DNA from: CAYUVA01 sp964448115 [NCBI: uncultured bacterium]
Lineage (GTDB): Bacteria > CAYUVA01
Length of the DNA: 64,000 nucleotides
Direction: 5' to 3'
NCBI GenBank assembly: GCA_964448115.1
Contig: CAYUVA010000002.1
Coordinates: forward strand, 105,080-169,079
Part shown: positions 63,695-64,000 of the stretch, piece after piece
How positions within the stretch are numbered: position 1 is the first letter of the stretch
How the letters are laid out: every line of letters starts with the position of its first letter
Notes under the pieces: model-generated
What the model was told of the DNA's origin: nothing
Databases searched by the model: none
What the model saw: only the letters and a program-made list of their open reading frames with translations
Position numbers and translations under genes: made by a program

Positions 63695-64000
63695 TCTTCT
63701 CCGGCGGTGGGGGACCGGTGTTGCCATCCGCATCGGTCTTGATTAGATAGACATCACCAGCAAAAAATAATTTACCATCATATGAACCAGCGATTATATA
63801 TCCACCATCCGTGGTCTGGGCGACGCTGTAGCCGTCATCTAAATCACTTCCCCCGAAGGTCTTCTGCCAGAGCATATTCCCCGAAGCATCCGTCTTGATA
63901 AGATAGACATCAGAAGAACCTGCGCCATAAGACCCTGTATAACCTGCGATTATATATCCCCCATCCGTGGTCTGGGCCACGCTTCTGCCTTCATCCCAAC
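63690..64000 (-). CDS. Beta-propeller-like repeat protein, C-terminal part (5' end outside window)
   Basis: The frame is open to the window edge on the minus strand. The visible end has two and a half repeats of the type [20 protein letters not shown], then [20 protein letters not shown], about 50 residues per unit. This is a blade pattern common in secreted proteins of environmental bacteria. The chain ends in [14 protein letters not shown] with no sorting signal. The stop lies inside the 8-bp repeat array, so the downstream repeats directly abut the gene. Function is unknown. Confidence 0.7.
   Translation of the reverse strand, partial: WDEGRSVAQTTDGGYIIAGYTGSYGAGSSDVYLIKTDASGNMLWQKTFGGSDLDDGYSVAQTTDGGYIIAGSYDGKLFFAGDVYLIKTDADGNTGPPPPEKK

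Overview
The window comes from an uncultured-looking, mid-GC, double-membrane bacterium. Outer-membrane proteins (FadL/OMPP1-like, DUF3078, TolC), an RND efflux pump, SecA and an exosortase support a Gram-negative envelope. No rRNA or tRNA gene and no CRISPR array was found, so the phylum cannot be named. The mix (exosortase H, group 3b NiFe hydrogenase, TPR-rich glycosyltransferase-like proteins, Thr/Pro-rich linkers) fits a deep-branching candidate phylum, but that is inference.

Layout. 0-13 kb: the 3' end of a PilT-like ATPase gene, mazG, an S55 (SpoIVB-type) peptidase, a flippase-like/DUF465 pair, a GT2 plus DUF422 (CruF-like) pair, an M20 peptidase, a DUF3352 protein, an FHA membrane protein and a TPR membrane protein. 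13-23 kb: a GT-C enzyme fused to a beta-propeller, secA, rsmG, a second GT-C/TPR protein carrying an in-frame palindromic insertion, asd, and a pseudopilin-like protein. 23-33.5 kb: a collinear NAD(P)-linked group 3b [NiFe] hydrogenase locus (hydB, a cyclic-nucleotide-binding protein, hydG, hydD, hydA, a maturation protease, hypA, hypF, hypC, hypD, hypE). hypB is absent and HypA lacks its zinc ribbon. 33.5-39.3 kb: a Card1-like PD-(D/E)XK protein divergent from a 1541-residue AMP-ligase/unknown/GNAT fusion. 39.6-43.7 kb: a self-contained exosortase H locus (one IPTL-type substrate, XrtH, a partner membrane protein). 43.8-50.8 kb: dapA, dapB, a NIF3-like protein, two outer-membrane proteins, archease, galU, and an unlisted 38-residue membrane peptide. 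51-57.3 kb: a tetR-tolC-adaptor-RND efflux operon. 57-64 kb: a TPR protein with a translationally coupled 29-codon ORF upstream, a secreted BNR/PHP protein, a MATE transporter, and the 3' end of a repeat protein.

How it works together. The hydrogenase locus encodes a cytosolic H2/NAD(P)H enzyme and most of its maturation machinery. asd, dapA and dapB supply the diaminopimelate/lysine pathway. Several membrane glycosyltransferase-like proteins, galU and the flippase-like protein point to surface glycan assembly. The exosortase locus probably anchors one large secreted protein.

Dispersed small repeats are a second theme: 8-bp tandem units (consensus NTAYCACG) that supply or abut stop codons, a CCACCAAGGCAC-type element around hypE and elsewhere, and a triple-hairpin element inside a coding region. 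The most unusual items are the AMP-ligase/GNAT fusion and its divergent nuclease neighbour, the coupled mini-ORF of the TPR protein, the Zn-less HypA with no HypB, and the exosortase H mini-locus.
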